This document shows positions 5,288 through 7,457 of a stretch of DNA of 7,457 nt, in pieces. The stretch's first letter is position 1; every line of letters begins with the position of its first letter. Both the position numbers and the translations under genes were made by a program. The notes under the pieces are model-generated. The model did no database searches, had not been told where the DNA came from, and worked only from the letters and a program-made list of their open reading frames with translations. Source of the stretch: an uncultured Bacilli bacterium (GTDB taxonomy: Bacteria; Bacillota_I; Bacilli_A; RF39; UBA660); contig CAKOJI010000039.1 of assembly GCA_934089255.1 (NCBI GenBank), forward strand, positions 1 through 7,457, written 5' to 3'.

Positions 5288-7446
5288 AGTGGGTTATTAT
5301 CTATTTCAATATATACTTCTTTATTTGTTATATATAAGTTATCTATAAAGTTAAGAGCATCATGTAATTTATCATCAAATCTATATTTTATTAGTATTTG
5401 AAATCTATATATATCATTTAATTTAAACATTGTTGCTGTGCTTGGCCCTAATACTATTGATGTATTACTAATATGGTTTGTTAAATAAGTTGATATTTTA
5501 CTCGCGTTTTTGCTTGCTTCTTCATAATTTTTACTACATATTTTTAGTGAAATTAAATAATAGTATGGTGGATATTTTAATTTTTTTCTTATATTCATTT
5601 CGTATTTGTAAAAAGATTTATAATCATTATTTTTAATGAATTCGAATAATTTATTATCTGGATTAAATGTTTGAATAATTACATTACTTTCTATTCCACT
5701 TCTTCCTGCTCTACCACTAACTTGATTTAAAAGGGAAAATGTTCTTTCGTTACTTCTGAAATCTGGAATATTAAGTGTTTCATCAGCGTTTATAATGCCA
5801 ACTAAACTAATAAGTGGAAAGTCTAATCCTTTGCTTATCATTTGTGTTCCAACAATAATATCTACTTCTTCATTTTCTATCATTTTTATATATTTTTCGT
5901 GACTTCCTTTTCTTATTGTAGTATCTTTATCCATTCTAAGTATTCTTGCAGTAGGGAAAAGCTTTTTTAGTTCTAATTCTATTTTCTCTGTTCCACTTCC
6001 AAAACTTCTAATAGCGTCTTCTTTACAATTTGGACATATTGAATTAAATATTTTTGTATAACCACAATAATGACATCTTAGATTATTTGAATTTTTATGA
6101 TAAGTAAGTGTAATTTCACAATGTGGACATTTATAAGTATAACCACAACTTTGACAACTTACAAAAGTTGAGTATCCCCTCCTATTTAGTAATATCATAA
6201 CCTGTTCGTGTTTTTTTAAAGTATTTATTATATTTATTTTTAGTTCATCACTAAAGAGCATATTACGTTTTTTCATTTCTTCTCTCATATCTACTAATTT
6301 AACAGTAGGAAGTGAAATATTACCTACTCTTTTATCAAGAGTTAATAATTTATATACGTCTTTTTCTCCTCTTGCATATGATTCTAAACTAGGAGTTGCA
6401 CTACCTAATATTAATGGAGCGTTGTTAAAATTGCATCTCCATTTTGCTATATCAATTGCATTATATCTAGGAGATGTTTCTTGTTTATAAGTAGTACTAT
6501 GTTCTTCGTCTATAATAATTAATCCTATATTTTTTAGTGGTGCAAATATTGCACTTCTTGTACCTACTACTACATGTACTAAACCATCATTAATTTTAGT
6601 ATATTCGTCATATTTTTCACCATCAGAAAGTCCGCTATGAAGTATTGCAATATCACTTCCAAATGAGTTATAAAGTCTGTTAACCATTTGTGTTGTTAAA
6701 CTAATTTCAGGAACTAACATTATTGCTCCTTTATTCATTTTTAATGCTTTTTTAATTAAATCAATATATATTACAGTTTTACCACTACCTGTTACTCCAT
6801 ATAATAAGTGTACTTTATTACTTAATAAATCTACATTATCTATAATATTATTTTGTTCAGGAGTTAAAACGTATTCTTTTTTAGTATTAATATTAGTATT
6901 TATCCTAAATTTTCTAACTTTCCTTATTTTTATAATTTCTTCATCAATTAATCCTTTATATGCACTCTTAATATCACTTTTATTAATTGTTTCTCCGTTT
7001 AATAATCTTTTTAGTATTTCTATTTTGGCTTTACTTCTTTTATTTTTATCAATGTATTCAAGTACTTTTTCTTTACTTGTATTTAATTCTAAGTACTCAT
7101 CATATTTATTATAGTTTGAATTAATATTTTTTACTTTTAAACTAGTAGGAAACATAGTTTGATAAGATTTAATTAATGTACAAAAACATTCTTTTGATAA
7201 GTATTTACCTAACTCAATAAGTTCATTAGTTAAATGTATTTTAGGATTAATAACTTCTATTATTTCATTTACGTTTTCTAAGTCAGTATTATTTTTTATA
7301 TTTATAACAATTCCATATATTTGTTTTTTTGCAAATTCTACTTTTACTTTATTACCAACAACAACGTTTATATTAGAGGGAATATGGTATGTAAAAGTTT
7401 TATCTAATACTTTAGCACCATATTGAATTAATACTTCTGCATACAT
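5278..7446 (-). CDS. priA: Primosomal protein N' (replication restart DNA helicase PriA)
   Basis: Encodes 722 residues, a normal PriA length. PriA recognises stalled or collapsed replication forks and starts reloading of the replicative helicase. Domains in order: N-terminal 3' DNA-binding domain (about 1-100, opening AEVLIQYGAKVLDKTFTY), winged-helix region (about 120-185), and superfamily 2 helicase core with Walker A GVTGSGKT 217-224, PEIS 246-249, GTRSA 295-299, DEEH 313-316, GSATPS 348-353, LNRRGYS 420-426, GTQMISKGLDFP 533-544 and QVSGRAGRSG 575-584. All eight zinc-binding cysteines are present (C431, C434, C440, C443, C458, C461, C471, C474). A C-terminal domain from about 610 includes KYPPYYYL and GPS. 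The ATG at 7446 is preceded by GGAG (7454-7457) with seven bases spacing, the last bases of the window, and the family's N-terminus begins here. In many Bacillota def and fmt follow priA; here a terminator and unrelated genes do. Cytosolic, acting at the nucleoid. Confidence 0.98.
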   Translation of the reverse strand: MYAEVLIQYGAKVLDKTFTYHIPSNINVVVGNKVKVEFAKKQIYGIVINIKNNTDLENVNEIIEVINPKIHLTNELIELGKYLSKECFCTLIKSYQTMFPTSLKVKNINSNYNKYDEYLELNTSKEKVLEYIDKNKRSKAKIEILKRLLNGETINKSDIKSAYKGLIDEEIIKIRKVRKFRINTNINTKKEYVLTPEQNNIIDNVDLLSNKVHLLYGVTGSGKTVIYIDLIKKALKMNKGAIMLVPEISLTTQMVNRLYNSFGSDIAILHSGLSDGEKYDEYTKINDGLVHVVVGTRSAIFAPLKNIGLIIIDEEHSTTYKQETSPRYNAIDIAKWRCNFNNAPLILGSATPSLESYARGEKDVYKLLTLDKRVGNISLPTVKLVDMREEMKKRNMLFSDELKINIINTLKKHEQVMILLNRRGYSTFVSCQSCGYTYKCPHCEITLTYHKNSNNLRCHYCGYTKIFNSICPNCKEDAIRSFGSGTEKIELELKKLFPTARILRMDKDTTIRKGSHEKYIKMIENEEVDIIVGTQMISKGLDFPLISLVGIINADETLNIPDFRSNERTFSLLNQVSGRAGRSGIESNVIIQTFNPDNKLFEFIKNNDYKSFYKYEMNIRKKLKYPPYYYLISLKICSKNYEEASKNASKISTYLTNHISNTSIVLGPSTATMFKLNDIYRFQILIKYRFDDKLHDALNFIDNLYITNKEVYIEIDNNPLSI

Positions 7447-7457
7447 CTTACCACTCC

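Noticed and set aside
1..7457. CRISPR arrays, mobile elements, tRNA or rRNA genes, riboswitches, defence systems
   Set aside because: No spaced direct repeats, transposase or integrase coding, GC-rich structured RNA, or effector domains were seen; intergenic gaps are under 100 bases and filled by promoters and terminators.

Overview
The window is a very AT-rich, tightly packed stretch of bacterial chromosome with eight protein-coding genes and almost no spare sequence. Seven genes lie on the minus strand and one, a HIT-family gene, on the plus strand. Strong AGGAGG-type ribosome binding sites, TTGATA/TATAAT-like promoters, a thymidylate synthase of the Bacillus subtilis ThyA subtype and a full-length PriA point to a low-GC Gram-positive lineage (Bacillota, or a walled relative of the Mollicutes such as the uncultured gut clades). 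All Trp codons in the genes are TGG and all stops are TAA or TAG, so there is no sign of the Mycoplasma UGA=Trp code. The exact taxon cannot be fixed from this sequence. No mobile element, CRISPR array, tRNA or rRNA was seen, and the content looks like core chromosome.

Read along the minus strand from the right end, the first gene is priA (replication restart helicase), complete from its ribosome binding site to an intrinsic terminator built into its last codons. A consensus promoter directly behind that terminator drives a two-gene unit encoding proteins of 241 and 420 residues. Neither is recognised; each has a single hydrophobic segment at its extreme C-terminus and a predicted cytosolic helical body, and the two appear distantly related to each other. 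frr (ribosome recycling factor) follows, with its own promoter overlapping the end of the 420-residue gene. frr converges on the plus-strand HIT gene, and one hairpin between their stops can terminate both.

The left third is a minus-strand operon transcribed away from the HIT gene: thyA, folA and a Nudix hydrolase gene. Both junctions are one-base TAATG stop/start overlaps. ThyA methylates dUMP and oxidises methylene-THF to dihydrofolate, and FolA regenerates tetrahydrofolate. The Nudix enzyme could sanitise nucleotides, supply dUMP, or act on a pterin intermediate.

The least explained part is the 241/420-residue pair of C-terminally anchored proteins. Other points of interest are a ThyA enlarged by two insertions, promoters placed so close to the ribosome binding sites that predicted leaders are only about 10-17 nt, and a palindrome filling the spacer of one candidate thyA promoter. 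Alignments quoted here were done by eye or against remembered family sequences, without database searches.
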